The notes: generated by a model from the letters alone, not told the origin. DNA of 64,000 bases from Geodermatophilus tzadiensis (GCF_003002915.1 NZ_PVTG01000008.1:62001-126000); one strand, 5' to 3'; shown: positions 41,781 through 50,155, counted from the stretch's first letter. Translations and numbers: made by a program.

Positions 41781-43061
41781 TCACCAGAGCTCGATCGAGC
41801 GGGTGAACACCCCCGCCAGGTCGTCCTCGGTGACGTCCCGCGGGCAGGTGGCCAGCAGCCGCTGCTGCTTCATCGCGCCCTCGACCAGCGACGGGACGTC
41901 GCCCTCCCCGAACCCGACCGCGCCGATCCCGTTGGGGATGTCGATGTCGCGCATGAGGTCGGTCAGCACCGTGGGCAGGAACTCGGCCGGCTCGTCGGGG
42001 GTGCCGGCGTTGGGCGCGAGCAGCGACGCGGCGCGCAGGTGCCGCTCGGGCGCGGCCTCGAAGGTGAACCGGAAGGCCTCCGGCGCGGTCAGCGCCACCG
42101 ACATCCCGTGCGGCACCATCGCGTGGTCGGCCGGGTAGTCCTTCGGGTGGAAGTCGCGCACCTGACCGGCGATCGGGTAGGCGTTGGCGTGCGGCACGTG
42201 GACGCCGGCGTTGCCGAAGCCCATCCCGGCGAAGGTGGCCGCCATGGCCATGTCCGCGCGGGCCTGCCGGTCGTCGCCGTGGCGCACCGCGCGCCGGAAG
42301 GAGCCGGCGAGCAGGGTGAGCGCCTTCTCCGACCACATGTCCGAGATCGGGTTGGACCCGCAGTAGGGCACCCGCTGCTCCGGGGCCTTGCGGTCGTAGG
42401 TGGTGTACCAGCGGGCGGTGTAGCTCTCCAGCGCGTGGCACAGGATGTCCATGCCCGAGGCCGCGGTGACCCCGGCCGGCTGGGTGAGCGTCAGCTCGGG
42501 GTCGATGACGGCGAGGGTGGGCCGCAGCCACGGGTGGCTGATGCCGGACTTCACCTTCTGCGCGAGCACGTCGAGCACGCAGATGGTGGTGCTCTCCGAG
42601 CCGGTGCCGGTCGTCGTCGGGACGGCGACCAGCGGCTTGAGCTGGTGCTCCGGGGCCCGTCCCTTCCCCACCGGCACGTTGACGTAGTCCATGAGCTCGC
42701 CGGGGTTGGTGGTGAGCAGGTCGACGGCCTTGGCGGTGTCGATGCTCGACCCGCCGCCGACGGCGACGAAGGCGTCCCACGGCCCCGACGAGCGGGCCTC
42801 CTCGGCCGCCGCGGCCAGGCTGGCGTCGGTGGGCTCGACCTGCGCGCCGTCGTAGACGTGCGCCTCGATGTCGAAGCGGGCCATCTGGTCGGCCACCCGC
42901 TGCGGCAGCCCGGTGGCCGCCACCCCGGGGTCGGTCACCACGAGGACCCTCCGGACGCCGAACCGGCTCAGGTCGTAGCCGATCTCGTCGGAGGCGCCGC
43001 TGCCGAACTTCAGCTGCGGCGCTCCGTAGGTGAAGACGGACTCGGACGTCGGGCTGCTCAT
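41781..43061 (-). CDS. Iron-containing alcohol dehydrogenase (hydroxyacid-oxoacid transhydrogenase-like)
   Basis: 426 residues, ATG at 43061. Seen: NAD-binding GGGSSIDTAKAVDLL, VAVPTTTGTGSESTTICVLD, and the metal region SGMDILCHALESYTARWYTT, HANAYPIAG, DHAMVPHGMSVAL. The long insert after the metal helix (PEQRVPYCGSNPISDMWSEK) is typical of ADHFE1/HOT-type enzymes, which oxidise 4-hydroxybutyrate with 2-oxoglutarate as acceptor. It is divergent from the acyl-CoA ligase and next to the catabolic operon, so may handle a hydroxy acid released from the side chain. Confidence 0.9.
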   Translation of the reverse strand: MSSPTSESVFTYGAPQLKFGSGASDEIGYDLSRFGVRRVLVVTDPGVAATGLPQRVADQMARFDIEAHVYDGAQVEPTDASLAAAAEEARSSGPWDAFVAVGGGSSIDTAKAVDLLTTNPGELMDYVNVPVGKGRAPEHQLKPLVAVPTTTGTGSESTTICVLDVLAQKVKSGISHPWLRPTLAVIDPELTLTQPAGVTAASGMDILCHALESYTARWYTTYDRKAPEQRVPYCGSNPISDMWSEKALTLLAGSFRRAVRHGDDRQARADMAMAATFAGMGFGNAGVHVPHANAYPIAGQVRDFHPKDYPADHAMVPHGMSVALTAPEAFRFTFEAAPERHLRAASLLAPNAGTPDEPAEFLPTVLTDLMRDIDIPNGIGAVGFGEGDVPSLVEGAMKQQRLLATCPRDVTEDDLAGVFTRSIELW

Positions 43062-43178
43062 GGCGGGTCCTCCCCCGGGGCGCGGTACCGGTCGCGGGCA
43101 GCGTCGCACGTGCTTGTGGTCGTGACCACAGCGCGGCAGGGTCAGCAGTGCTCCGCCGCCGTCGTCCGGAGGTGCCCG

Positions 43179-43223
43179 GTGACCGCTCCCCTCGTGCCCC
43201 TGCCCGCCGGGGCCCGGCCGTGA
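43179..43223 (+). CDS. Possible 14-residue leader peptide of the CoA ligase gene
   Basis: GTG with the best local ribosome site (CGGAGG, 43167-43172) opens a 15-codon frame (VTAPLVPLPAGARP) whose TGA overlaps the GTG of the ligase as GTGA. Either it is a short coupled leader or the site serves an in-frame upstream start of the ligase (GTG at 43148 is in the ligase frame but too far upstream). Confidence 0.4.
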   Translation: MTAPLVPLPAGARP

Positions 43224-44869
43224 GCGTCTACGACAAGCGGCCGTGGCTGGCCCGCTACGGCGACCAGCCCGCCGACTACGACCTGGAGTTCGACGACGCG
43301 CTCTCGATGTTCCGCGCCGGCGTGCAGCGCGATCCCGACGGCGACGCGTTGCGCTACTTCGACGGCACGGTCGTCCGCCGCGACCTCGACGCCACGACCG
43401 ACGCCCTGGCAGCCGGCCTCCTGGACGCAGGTCTCCGGCGGGGCGACCGGGTGGCGGTCTACCTGCAGAACGTGCCCCAGTTCGTCTTGGCCGTGGTCGG
43501 CACGTGGAAGGCCGGCGGGGTGGTGGTGCCGATCAACCCGATGAGCCGGGCGCGGGAGCTGTCGTACCTGCTGGCCGACTCCGGGGCGGCGGTGCTGGTC
43601 TGCCTGGAGCACCTCCACGACGAGGTGGCCCGGGAGGTCGTGCCCGGCACCGGCGTGCACCTGGTGCTGACCACCAGCGGCCTGGACCTGCAGACGCGGG
43701 ACGACCAGCGGCTGTTCGCCGGCGTCACGCGACAGCGGCACGAGGGCACCACCGACCTGCTCGGGTTCGTCGAGCGGTACCGCGGACGGACCCCGCCACC
43801 TGTGGACCTCGGGCCCGACGACGTCGCGTTCCTGACCTACACCTCGGGCACGACCGGAGTGCCGAAGGGGGCGATGAACACCCACCGCAACGTCGTCTTC
43901 ACCGCGCAGGTCTACCGCGACTGGATGCGCGCCGGGCGGGACGGCCCGGTCCTCGCCCTCGCCCCGCTGTTCCACATCACCGGGTTGATCGGCCACGTCG
44001 CCGTCAGCCTGCTGGCACCGGCACCCCTGGTGCTCGCCTACCGCTACGAGCCCCGGGTGGTGCTCGACGCCCTGCTGGAGCACCGTCCCGCGTTCACCAT
44101 CGGCGCGATCACCGCCCTCACCGGACTGGTCGACGCCCCCGGGTGCACGCGCGACCACTTCGCGTCCCTCACGTCCGTCTACTCCGGCGGGGCGGCCATC
44201 TCCCCGGCGGCCGAGCGGCGGTTCCTCGAGGCCACCGGCACGCGGGTGCACAACGCCTACGGCCTCACCGAGACCACGTCGCCGATGACGGTCACGCCCT
44301 TCGGCACGCCCGGCCCGGTCGACCCGGCCTCCGGTGCGCTGTCGGTGGGTGTGCCCGCGCCGAACACCGTCGTCCGCATCCAGGACGACGACGGGCACGA
44401 CCTGCCGCTGGGCGAGGTGGGCGAGATCGTGGCCGAGGGCCCGCAGGTGGTGCCCGGCTACTGGGGCAAGCCCGAGCAGACGGCGGTGGACCTGCCCGGC
44501 GGCGCGCTCCGGAGCGGCGACGTCGGGATCATGGACCCAGAGGGCTGGGTCTACATCGTCGACCGCAAGAAGGACATGATCAACGCGTCGGGCTACAAGG
44601 TCTGGCCGCGCGAGGTCGAGGACGTGCTCGCCGAGCACCCGGCCGTCCGCGAGTCCGCCGTCATCGGCGTCCCCGACGAGAGGCGCGGCGAGACGGTCAA
44701 GGCGTTCGTCAGCCTCCGGCCCGGGACGAGCGCCACGCCCGAGGACCTGATCGCGCACTGCCGGGAGCGGATGGCGGCCTACAAGTACCCGCGCAGCGTC
44801 GTGCTGCTCGACGAGCTGCCGAAGACCGTCACCGGCAAGATCCTCCGGCGCGAGCTGCGCGGTACCTGA
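43220..44869 (+). CDS. AMP-forming acyl-CoA ligase
   Basis: 549 residues from GTG at 43220, which gives the natural start SVYDKRPWLARYGDQPADYD. Seen: phosphate loop YTSGTTGVPKGAMNTH, LAPLFHITGLIGH, YGLTETTSPMT, GWVYIVDRKKDMINASGYKV and the C-terminal catalytic Lys in TGKILRREL. Long-chain/aryl CoA synthetase group (class I adenylate-forming). Role: activates a carboxylic acid, plausibly the substrate's acid or the side chain, with CoA at the cost of ATP to AMP. Divergent from the dehydrogenase gene. Confidence 0.94.
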   Translation: MSVYDKRPWLARYGDQPADYDLEFDDALSMFRAGVQRDPDGDALRYFDGTVVRRDLDATTDALAAGLLDAGLRRGDRVAVYLQNVPQFVLAVVGTWKAGGVVVPINPMSRARELSYLLADSGAAVLVCLEHLHDEVAREVVPGTGVHLVLTTSGLDLQTRDDQRLFAGVTRQRHEGTTDLLGFVERYRGRTPPPVDLGPDDVAFLTYTSGTTGVPKGAMNTHRNVVFTAQVYRDWMRAGRDGPVLALAPLFHITGLIGHVAVSLLAPAPLVLAYRYEPRVVLDALLEHRPAFTIGAITALTGLVDAPGCTRDHFASLTSVYSGGAAISPAAERRFLEATGTRVHNAYGLTETTSPMTVTPFGTPGPVDPASGALSVGVPAPNTVVRIQDDDGHDLPLGEVGEIVAEGPQVVPGYWGKPEQTAVDLPGGALRSGDVGIMDPEGWVYIVDRKKDMINASGYKVWPREVEDVLAEHPAVRESAVIGVPDERRGETVKAFVSLRPGTSATPEDLIAHCRERMAAYKYPRSVVLLDELPKTVTGKILRRELRGT

Positions 44870-44887
44870 CCGGCAGGCCGGCCACGC

Positions 44888-45700
44888 TCAGCGCAGCAGC
44901 GGCCGCAGGTTCTCCGTCCACACGTCCCAGCCCAGCCGGGCGATCAGCGCGGTGACCACGACGAGGAAGACCCCGCGGACGAAGCCGGTGCCGCGGCTGG
45001 TGGCAGTGCGCGACCCCAGGTAGCCGCCGAGCGTGTTGGCCGCCGCGAGCAGCAGGCCCAGGCCCCAGACGACCGAGCCGTGCGGCACGAAGAACGCCAG
45101 CGCGCCGACGTTGGTGGCGACGTTGACGATCTTCGCCTTGGCGCTGGCCGACAGGAAGTCGTAGCCGAGCAGCGCCACGAGGGAGAACACGAGGAAGGAG
45201 CCGGTGCCGGGGCCGAGGACGCCGTCGTAGAAGCCGATGACCGCGCCGACGGCCAGCGCGGTGCCGTGGTGCCGGCGGCCGGTGTGGCGCAGCGCGGTCA
45301 CCTCGCCGAGCGCCGGGCGGAACGCGGTGAACAGCGCGATGCCCACCAGCGCCACGACGATCACCGGCTTGAACACCGCGGCCGGCAGCAGCGCGGCGAC
45401 CGACGCGCCGCCGAAGGAGGCCACCAGGGCGACGCCCGCCATCGGCAGGGCGGTGCGCAGGTCGGGGTGCACGCGCCGCTGGTAGGTGACGGCGCTGGTC
45501 GTGGTGCCGAAGAACGAGGCCAGCTTGTTCGTGGCCAGCGCCTGCACCGGGGACAGGCCCGGCACGAGCAGCAGGGCGGGCAGCTGCAACAGGCCGCCGC
45601 CCCCGACCACGGCGTCCACCCAGCCGGCGGCCAGCGCCGCGACGAGCACGAACGCGAGCACCCACGGCGTCAGCCCGTCGGGGAGGAGGACGTCGCTCAC
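44888..45700 (-). CDS. TSUP-family (TauE/SafE) anion exporter
   Basis: 270 residues, GTG at 45700; GGGGGAGG lies about 10 nt upstream. Seen: eight hydrophobic helices in two repeats with the family's Gly-rich entry segments AGWVDAVVGGGGLLQLPALL and GFYDGVLGPGTGSF, plus LATNKLASFFGT and KAKIVNVATNVGAL. Role: membrane transport of sulfite, sulfoacetate or other small organosulfonates/anions; direction and substrate vary. Converges with the CoA ligase gene 18 nt away; divergent from the BrkB gene. Confidence 0.93.
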   Translation of the reverse strand: MSDVLLPDGLTPWVLAFVLVAALAAGWVDAVVGGGGLLQLPALLLVPGLSPVQALATNKLASFFGTTTSAVTYQRRVHPDLRTALPMAGVALVASFGGASVAALLPAAVFKPVIVVALVGIALFTAFRPALGEVTALRHTGRRHHGTALAVGAVIGFYDGVLGPGTGSFLVFSLVALLGYDFLSASAKAKIVNVATNVGALAFFVPHGSVVWGLGLLLAAANTLGGYLGSRTATSRGTGFVRGVFLVVVTALIARLGWDVWTENLRPLLR

Positions 45701-45785
45701 GAGGGGCCAGCCTCCCCCAGCCGCGGCCGGGCGGGACGGCGGGGTCCGGCGTTGCGGCCGGTGCCCGGCGGCGGTCAGATGACGC

Positions 45786-46751
45786 ATGGCGCGCGCACGG
45801 GCCGGCGGGCACGCGGCCAGCGAGGCCGACTCCCCGCACCGGCTGCCCCTGCGGGACTGGCGGCCGGTCCTGCGCCGCGTCCTCCGGCACGCCCTCAGCG
45901 ACCGGCTCATGGTGCAGGCGGCGGGGGTGGCCTTCTTCGCCGTCCTGTCCGTCGCGCCGGTGCTGGTGACCGCCGTGTCGGTCTACGGCGCGGTGAACAC
46001 CCCGGAGGACGCCCTCCGGCAGCTGTCGAGCGTGGCCGGGATGCTCCCCGAGGACCTGCGGTCGGTGGTCGCCGACCAGCTGGTCACGGTCACCACCGCT
46101 TCCGGGCAGGTGCTCACCTTCCGCGGCATCACCGGCCTGGCCGCTGCCCTCTACACCGCCACCACGGCGATGACGTACCTGGTCGACGGGCTGACGCTGG
46201 CCTACCACGAGGAGGAGACCCGGGGGTTCCTCCGGCGCAGCGCGCTCGCGCTCGCCCTCGTGCTGGGCGGCGCGGTGCTGCTCGCCGCCGTGTTCACCGT
46301 GGCCGGGCTCGTCCCCGGTGCCGTCGACGGGGCACCCGGCGCGGTGCGGGCGGCCGTCCCGGTGCTGGCCTGGGTCGCGGCCGCGGCGCTGATGGCCGGG
46401 GTGCTCGCCGTCCTCTACCGCCTGGGGCCCGACCGGAAGCAGGCTCGCTGGCGGTGGATCACCCCCGGCTCGGTCGTGGTCACCGCGCTGTGGCTGGCGA
46501 CGACGATCGGCTTCTTCGCCTACGTCAGCAGCCTGGGCAGCTACGCGGCGACCTACGGCTCGCTGGCCGGCGTGGCGATCAGCATGTTCTGGCTGTGGGT
46601 GACCGTGTTCCTGGTGTTCCTGGGCGCGGCGTTCAACGCCGAGGCCGAGCGCCAGACGGCGCGCGACTCGACCGTCGGCCCGGAGCGCCCGCTGGGCGAG
46701 CGGGGCGCCGTCGTCGCCGACAGCGTCCCGCCCTACCCCAGCGAGCGGTGA
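45786..46751 (+). CDS. YihY/BrkB-family membrane protein
   Basis: 321 residues, ATG at 45786 (weak ribosome site). Seen: six hydrophobic helices, the family's first-helix segment LMVQAAGVAFFAVLSVAPVL, GITGLAALYTATTAM-like region (ITGLAAALYTATTAMTYLVD), YRLGPDRKQARWRWITPGSV and YGSLAGVAISMFWLWVTVF. Family once thought to be RNase BN; now regarded as integral membrane proteins of unsettled function (lipid or solute handling). Hydrophilic N and C termini. Confidence 0.93.
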   Translation: MARARAGGHAASEADSPHRLPLRDWRPVLRRVLRHALSDRLMVQAAGVAFFAVLSVAPVLVTAVSVYGAVNTPEDALRQLSSVAGMLPEDLRSVVADQLVTVTTASGQVLTFRGITGLAAALYTATTAMTYLVDGLTLAYHEEETRGFLRRSALALALVLGGAVLLAAVFTVAGLVPGAVDGAPGAVRAAVPVLAWVAAAALMAGVLAVLYRLGPDRKQARWRWITPGSVVVTALWLATTIGFFAYVSSLGSYAATYGSLAGVAISMFWLWVTVFLVFLGAAFNAEAERQTARDSTVGPERPLGERGAVVADSVPPYPSER

Positions 46752-46781
46752 CGCCGGCGGCGCCGGCTCGGGCGACCCGCC

Positions 46782-47663
46782 TCAGGCGACCTGGAACGAG
46801 CGCTTGGCCAGGCCGATGAAGAAGCCGTCGACCGTGGTGGTGACGCCGGCGGCCGGATCGGTCGCCGCACCCAGGGTGACGAACAGCGGCGTGAAGTGCT
46901 CCACCGTCGGGTGGGCGTAGCGCAGCCCGGGCGCCCGCAGCCGGAACCGGGACAGCTCCTCGACGTCGCCACGGCCGAGCGCGTCGGCGGCCCAGGCGTC
47001 GAAGTCCGCCGACCAGTCCGGGACGGCGCCGCCGAGCATCTCCCGCGTCAGGTAGGGCAGCCCGTGGGTCATGAAGCCCGACCCGACGACGAGCACGCCC
47101 TGCTCGCGCAGCGGGCGCAGCCGCTCGCCGAGGGCCAGCAGCGTGGCGGTGTCGTGCGTGGGCAGGCTCAGCTGCAGCACCGGGACGTCGGCCTCGGGGT
47201 ACATGACCTTCAGCGGCACCCAGGCGCCGTGGTCGAGGCCGCGGCTGCGGTGCTCGTGCACGTGCGCGGTCTCCGGCAGCACGGCCAGCAGCTGCCGCGC
47301 CAGGTCGGAGGCCTCCGGGGTGTCGTAGCGCATCGAGGAGTACAGCGGGTCGAAGCCGCCGAAGTCGTAGACCAGCCCGGTGGGCGCGGTGCTGGCGATG
47401 CCGAGGGAGTCCGACTCCCAGTGCGCGCTGACGATGAGCACCGCCCGCGGCCGGGGCAGCGCGCGGGCCCAGGCGGCCAGCTGCCGCATCCACGGGGTGT
47501 CCTCGAACAGCGGCGGAGCACCGTGGGAGAGGTAGAGCGCCGGCAGCGGGCCGTCGTCCGGCGTCCAGGACCGGTGCGGTCCGAGGCCGGCGACGTGCCG
47601 CAGGTGCGCGGCGAACGGGTGGCGGGGGTCGATGCGCGCGTCGGCGACGGCGGTGGGGTGCAC
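46782..47663 (-). CDS. LigB-type extradiol dioxygenase (4,5-DOPA dioxygenase family)
   Basis: 293 residues, GTG 14 nt after ribA. Seen: metal-binding pattern ALYLSHGAPPLFED (His), LIVSAHWESDSLG (His), SRGLDHGAWVPLKVMYPEAD (His) and GSGFMTHGLPYL. Class III (LigB) fold; relatives are plant/bacterial DOPA 4,5-dioxygenase and E. coli YgiD, which use a Zn or Fe ion. Role: extradiol opening of a small catechol. In an operon with RibA under MarR control, hence perhaps induced by catechols or quinones. Some 30 residues longer at the N terminus than usual. Confidence 0.91.
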   Translation of the reverse strand: MHPTAVADARIDPRHPFAAHLRHVAGLGPHRSWTPDDGPLPALYLSHGAPPLFEDTPWMRQLAAWARALPRPRAVLIVSAHWESDSLGIASTAPTGLVYDFGGFDPLYSSMRYDTPEASDLARQLLAVLPETAHVHEHRSRGLDHGAWVPLKVMYPEADVPVLQLSLPTHDTATLLALGERLRPLREQGVLVVGSGFMTHGLPYLTREMLGGAVPDWSADFDAWAADALGRGDVEELSRFRLRAPGLRYAHPTVEHFTPLFVTLGAATDPAAGVTTTVDGFFIGLAKRSFQVA

Positions 47664-47677
47664 GGGGTCTCCCGGGG

Positions 47678-48358
47678 TCAGCCGGCCAGCGGCAGGTCGA
47701 GGGTGTGGGCGGTGTGGTCGCGCTTGACGGCGAGGTAGCGGGCGTTGGCGGCCGACAGGTGGACGCCGGTGGGCACCCGCTCGGTGACCGCGACGCCGAG
47801 CAGCCCCAGCTGGGCGGCCTTGTCGGGGTTGTTGGACAGCAGCCGCACCCGGTCGACGCCGAGCGCGGTGAGCATCTGCGCGGCGGCGGTGTAGTCGCGC
47901 TCGTCCTCGCCGCGGCCGAGGGCCAGGTTGGCCTGGTAGGTGTCCAGGCCGGCGTCCTGGAGGGCGTAGGCGTCGAGCTTGGCGTAGAGGCCGATGCCGC
48001 GGCCCTCCTGGCGCAGGTACAGCAGGACGCCGCCGGCGCCGGTGATCCGCTCGGCCGCCTCGCGCAGCTGCGGCCCGCAGTCGCACCGCTCGCTGCCGAG
48101 CACGTCGCCGGTCAGGCACTCGCTGTGCGGGCGCACCAGCGGCGCCTCGCCGCCGGCCCCGGCACGGTCCGCCGCGCCGCGCCAGTCGCCCAGCCCGAGG
48201 GCCAGGTGCTCCCCGCCGTCGGCCAGGCCGGTGAAGGTGAACACCTCGGCGGTCGTGGCGTACCCGTCGGCGAAGCGCAGCGGCACGGTCACCCGGGTGC
48301 GCACGGTCGCCGGCGCCGGGGAGGCGGACACCGTGTCCGCGCCGAGGGTGAGGGTCAT
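47678..48358 (-). CDS. ribA: GTP cyclohydrolase II
   Basis: 226 residues, ATG with GGGAGG upstream. Seen: Zn site ECLTGDVLGSERCDCGPQL (C-x10-C-x-C), catalytic RQEGRGIGLYAKLDAYALQD and VRLLSNNPDKAAQLGLLGV. Role: first step of riboflavin synthesis, GTP to diaminoribosylamino-pyrimidinone phosphate, formate and pyrophosphate. It is a stand-alone domain, without the DHBP synthase half usual for housekeeping RibBA in actinobacteria, and it shares an operon with a dioxygenase behind a MarR operator, so it is probably a regulated extra copy linked to flavin-derived metabolism. Confidence 0.94.
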   Translation of the reverse strand: MTLTLGADTVSASPAPATVRTRVTVPLRFADGYATTAEVFTFTGLADGGEHLALGLGDWRGAADRAGAGGEAPLVRPHSECLTGDVLGSERCDCGPQLREAAERITGAGGVLLYLRQEGRGIGLYAKLDAYALQDAGLDTYQANLALGRGEDERDYTAAAQMLTALGVDRVRLLSNNPDKAAQLGLLGVAVTERVPTGVHLSAANARYLAVKRDHTAHTLDLPLAG

Positions 48359-48372
48359 GCCGGCCTCCCAAT

Positions 48373-48390
48373 CACTTGTACCTACAAGTG
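48373..48390. promoter_or_regulatory. MarR operator, perfect 8-bp-arm palindrome
   Basis: CACTTGTACCTACAAGTG: arms CACTTGTA and TACAAGTG around CC. A further half-site CTACAAGTA is at 48417-48425. The site lies between the divergent ribA and MarR genes, directly downstream of the leftward -10 box, a classical repressor position, and is AT-richer than its surroundings. Confidence 0.75.
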
Positions 48391-48393
48391 ACG

Positions 48394-48422
48394 ACCGTAG
48401 CCCACGGAGGTTGAAGCTACAA
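48394..48422 (-). promoter_or_regulatory. Promoter of the ribA/dioxygenase operon
   Basis: On the minus strand: TTGTAG (complement of 48417-48422), 17-bp spacer, TACGGT (complement of 48394-48399). The -35 box overlaps the second MarR half-site and the full palindrome follows the -10 box. Confidence 0.5.
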
Positions 48423-48446
48423 GTACCCGGGTGGGACCATGCCGGT

Positions 48447-48941
48447 GTGGAACCGCGGTGGCTCGACGAGGACGAGATGGCGGCGTGGCGGCGGCTGGTC
48501 GCCGTCGTCGAGCTGCTGCCCGGCGTCCTCGACGGCCAGCTGCGCCGCGACGCGCAGCTCACCCACTTCGACTACCACGTGCTCGCGATGCTGTCCGAGG
48601 CGCCGGACCGGGTGCTCCGGATGACCGACCTGGCCGCGCGCACCAACGCCACCCTCCCCCGGCTCTCCCACGTCGTCCGCCGGCTGGAGGAGCGCGGGCT
48701 GGTCGAGCGGGCGCCCTGCCCCTCCGACGGCCGGGCCACGAACGCGCGGCTGACCGAGGCCGGCTGGGCGAAGGTGCGCGAGACCGCGCCCGGCCACGTC
48801 GCCACGGTCCGCGAGCACGTGGTCGACGCGCTCACCCCGGAGCAGGTCACCCAGCTCGCCGGCATCGCGGACGCGCTGCTGCGGCGGCTGGACCCCGACG
48901 GCCGGCTGACCGGGGCGCTGGACCGGGCCGACCGGGACTAG
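48447..48941 (+). CDS. MarR-family transcriptional regulator
   Basis: 164 residues from GTG at 48447. Seen: winged helix at about 35-105 with VLRMTDLAARTNATLPRLSHVVRRLEERGLVERAPCPSDGRATNARLTEAGW (quoted in part: TLPRLSHVVRRLEERGL), the DGR wing, and flanking helices for dimerisation. Role: ligand- or oxidant-released repressor. It faces the ribA/dioxygenase operon across a strong palindrome and should repress both directions. Cys at the wing (APCPSDGR) could serve as a redox or quinone sensor. Its stop overlaps the convergent SDR stop (CTAG). Confidence 0.92.
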   Translation: MEPRWLDEDEMAAWRRLVAVVELLPGVLDGQLRRDAQLTHFDYHVLAMLSEAPDRVLRMTDLAARTNATLPRLSHVVRRLEERGLVERAPCPSDGRATNARLTEAGWAKVRETAPGHVATVREHVVDALTPEQVTQLAGIADALLRRLDPDGRLTGALDRADRD

Positions 48942-49723
48942 CCCGACGTCGAGCGCACCAGGCGGCGGACGCCGGCCAGCCACCGCTCCGGCTCGGCGGC
49001 CTTCTGCGCCCAGTACGTGGCCACCTCCGGGTGCGGGAGGATCAGGAACCGCTCGTCGGCGAGCCCCTCGACCACCGACTGCGCCACGTCCTCGGGCGTG
49101 ATCACCCGCCCGGAGGCAGCGACGACGGCGGCCGCCGACCGGCCCTGCTCCAGCGGGTCCATCAGCAGCGGCGTGCTCACCCCGAGCGGGCAGACGCAGC
49201 TGACGCCGATGCCGCGGTCGCCGTAGGTGACCGCCAGCCACTCGGCCAGCGCCACCGCGCCGTGCTTGGTCACCGTGTAGGGCGCGTCGCCGGGCGTGGT
49301 GAGCAGGCCGGCAGCCGACGCGACGTTGAGCAGGTGGCCCGAGCCCCGCTCCAGCATCGACGGCAGCACCGCGCGGGCGGCGTACACGTGGGCGAGCACG
49401 TTGACCGCGAACACCTGCTCCCACACGGCGGTGTCGGTCTCGATCCCGCCGCCGGAGAACACCCCGGCGTTGGAGCAGAACAGGTCGACCCGGCCGTGGG
49501 CGGCCACCGTCCGCTCCACCAGCGCCGCGACGGCGGCCTCGTCGGTGACGTCGGTGGCGTCGGCGGTGCCGCCGACCTCCCCGGCGACCCGCTCGGCCGC
49601 CGCGCCGTCGCGGTCGCTGACCACGACGGCGGCGGCTCCCTCGGCGGCGGCGCGGCGGGCCAGCGCGGCACCGATCCCGCTGCCGGCCCCGGTGACGACG
49701 ACGACGGCGTCCTGCAGCTGCAT
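48938..49723 (-). CDS. Short-chain dehydrogenase/reductase
   Basis: 261 residues, ATG at 49723. Seen: TGAGSGIGAALARRAAAEG, NAGVFSGGG, catalytic Ser in NVASAAGLLTT and YTVTKHGAVALAEWLA, PLGVSTPLL; SDRDGAAAERVA after strand 2 (Asp, NAD preference). The C-terminal part (FLILPHPEVATYWAQKAAEPERWL) is that of a group of actinobacterial SDRs often called PncA-linked or oxidoreductase without substrate. It converges with the MarR gene with overlapping stop codons and is divergent from a VOC gene. Confidence 0.92.
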   Translation of the reverse strand: MQLQDAVVVVTGAGSGIGAALARRAAAEGAAAVVVSDRDGAAAERVAGEVGGTADATDVTDEAAVAALVERTVAAHGRVDLFCSNAGVFSGGGIETDTAVWEQVFAVNVLAHVYAARAVLPSMLERGSGHLLNVASAAGLLTTPGDAPYTVTKHGAVALAEWLAVTYGDRGIGVSCVCPLGVSTPLLMDPLEQGRSAAAVVAASGRVITPEDVAQSVVEGLADERFLILPHPEVATYWAQKAAEPERWLAGVRRLVRSTSG

Positions 49724-49819
49724 GCCCGAGTCCTACCCCGGTCCCCGCGCCGGCGCGCGATGAGTCCCCCGCCGTCGGGCGGTCTGCCCTCCCACGACCC
49801 CGACGAGGAGCAGACCACC

Positions 49820-50155
49820 GTGACCGTCACCACCGTGCTCGCCCAGGCCACCGTCACCGACCTCGACCGCGCGGAGCGCTGGTACACCGCGCTGTTCGGC
49901 CGCGGCCCCGACAGCCGGCCGATGGACGGCCTGCTCGAGTGGCACCTCACCGACTCCGCCGGCGTGCAGGTGTGGCGGGAGCCGGGGCGCAGCGGCCGCT
50001 CGACCGTGGTGCTGGCCGTCTCCGACCTCGACGCCGTCGCCGCCGCCGCGAGCGCGGCGGGCACCGCGCACGACGGCCCGGAGCCCGGTGGCGGCGGCCG
50101 CCTGCTGCGGCTGGCCGACCCCGACGGCAACCGCGTCGTCGTCACGGGGGGCTGA
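49820..50155 (+). CDS. VOC-family glyoxalase-like protein
   Basis: 111 residues from GTG at 49820 (GAGGAG 8 nt upstream); an in-frame ATG at 49760 would add 20 residues. Seen: one glyoxalase module, VLAQATVTDLDRAERWYTAL, LEWHLTDSAGVQVWREP, LLRLADPDGNRVVV. Probably dimeric with a metal or binding role (bleomycin-binding or lyase-like). Metal ligands are not obvious: the usual first His is Gln. Function open. Confidence 0.86.
   Translation: MTVTTVLAQATVTDLDRAERWYTALFGRGPDSRPMDGLLEWHLTDSAGVQVWREPGRSGRSTVVLAVSDLDAVAAAASAAGTAHDGPEPGGGGRLLRLADPDGNRVVVTGG

Noticed and set aside
48431-50155. Long frames on both strands around MarR and SDR genes
   Set aside because: Shadow frames; the real genes are given with motifs and starts.
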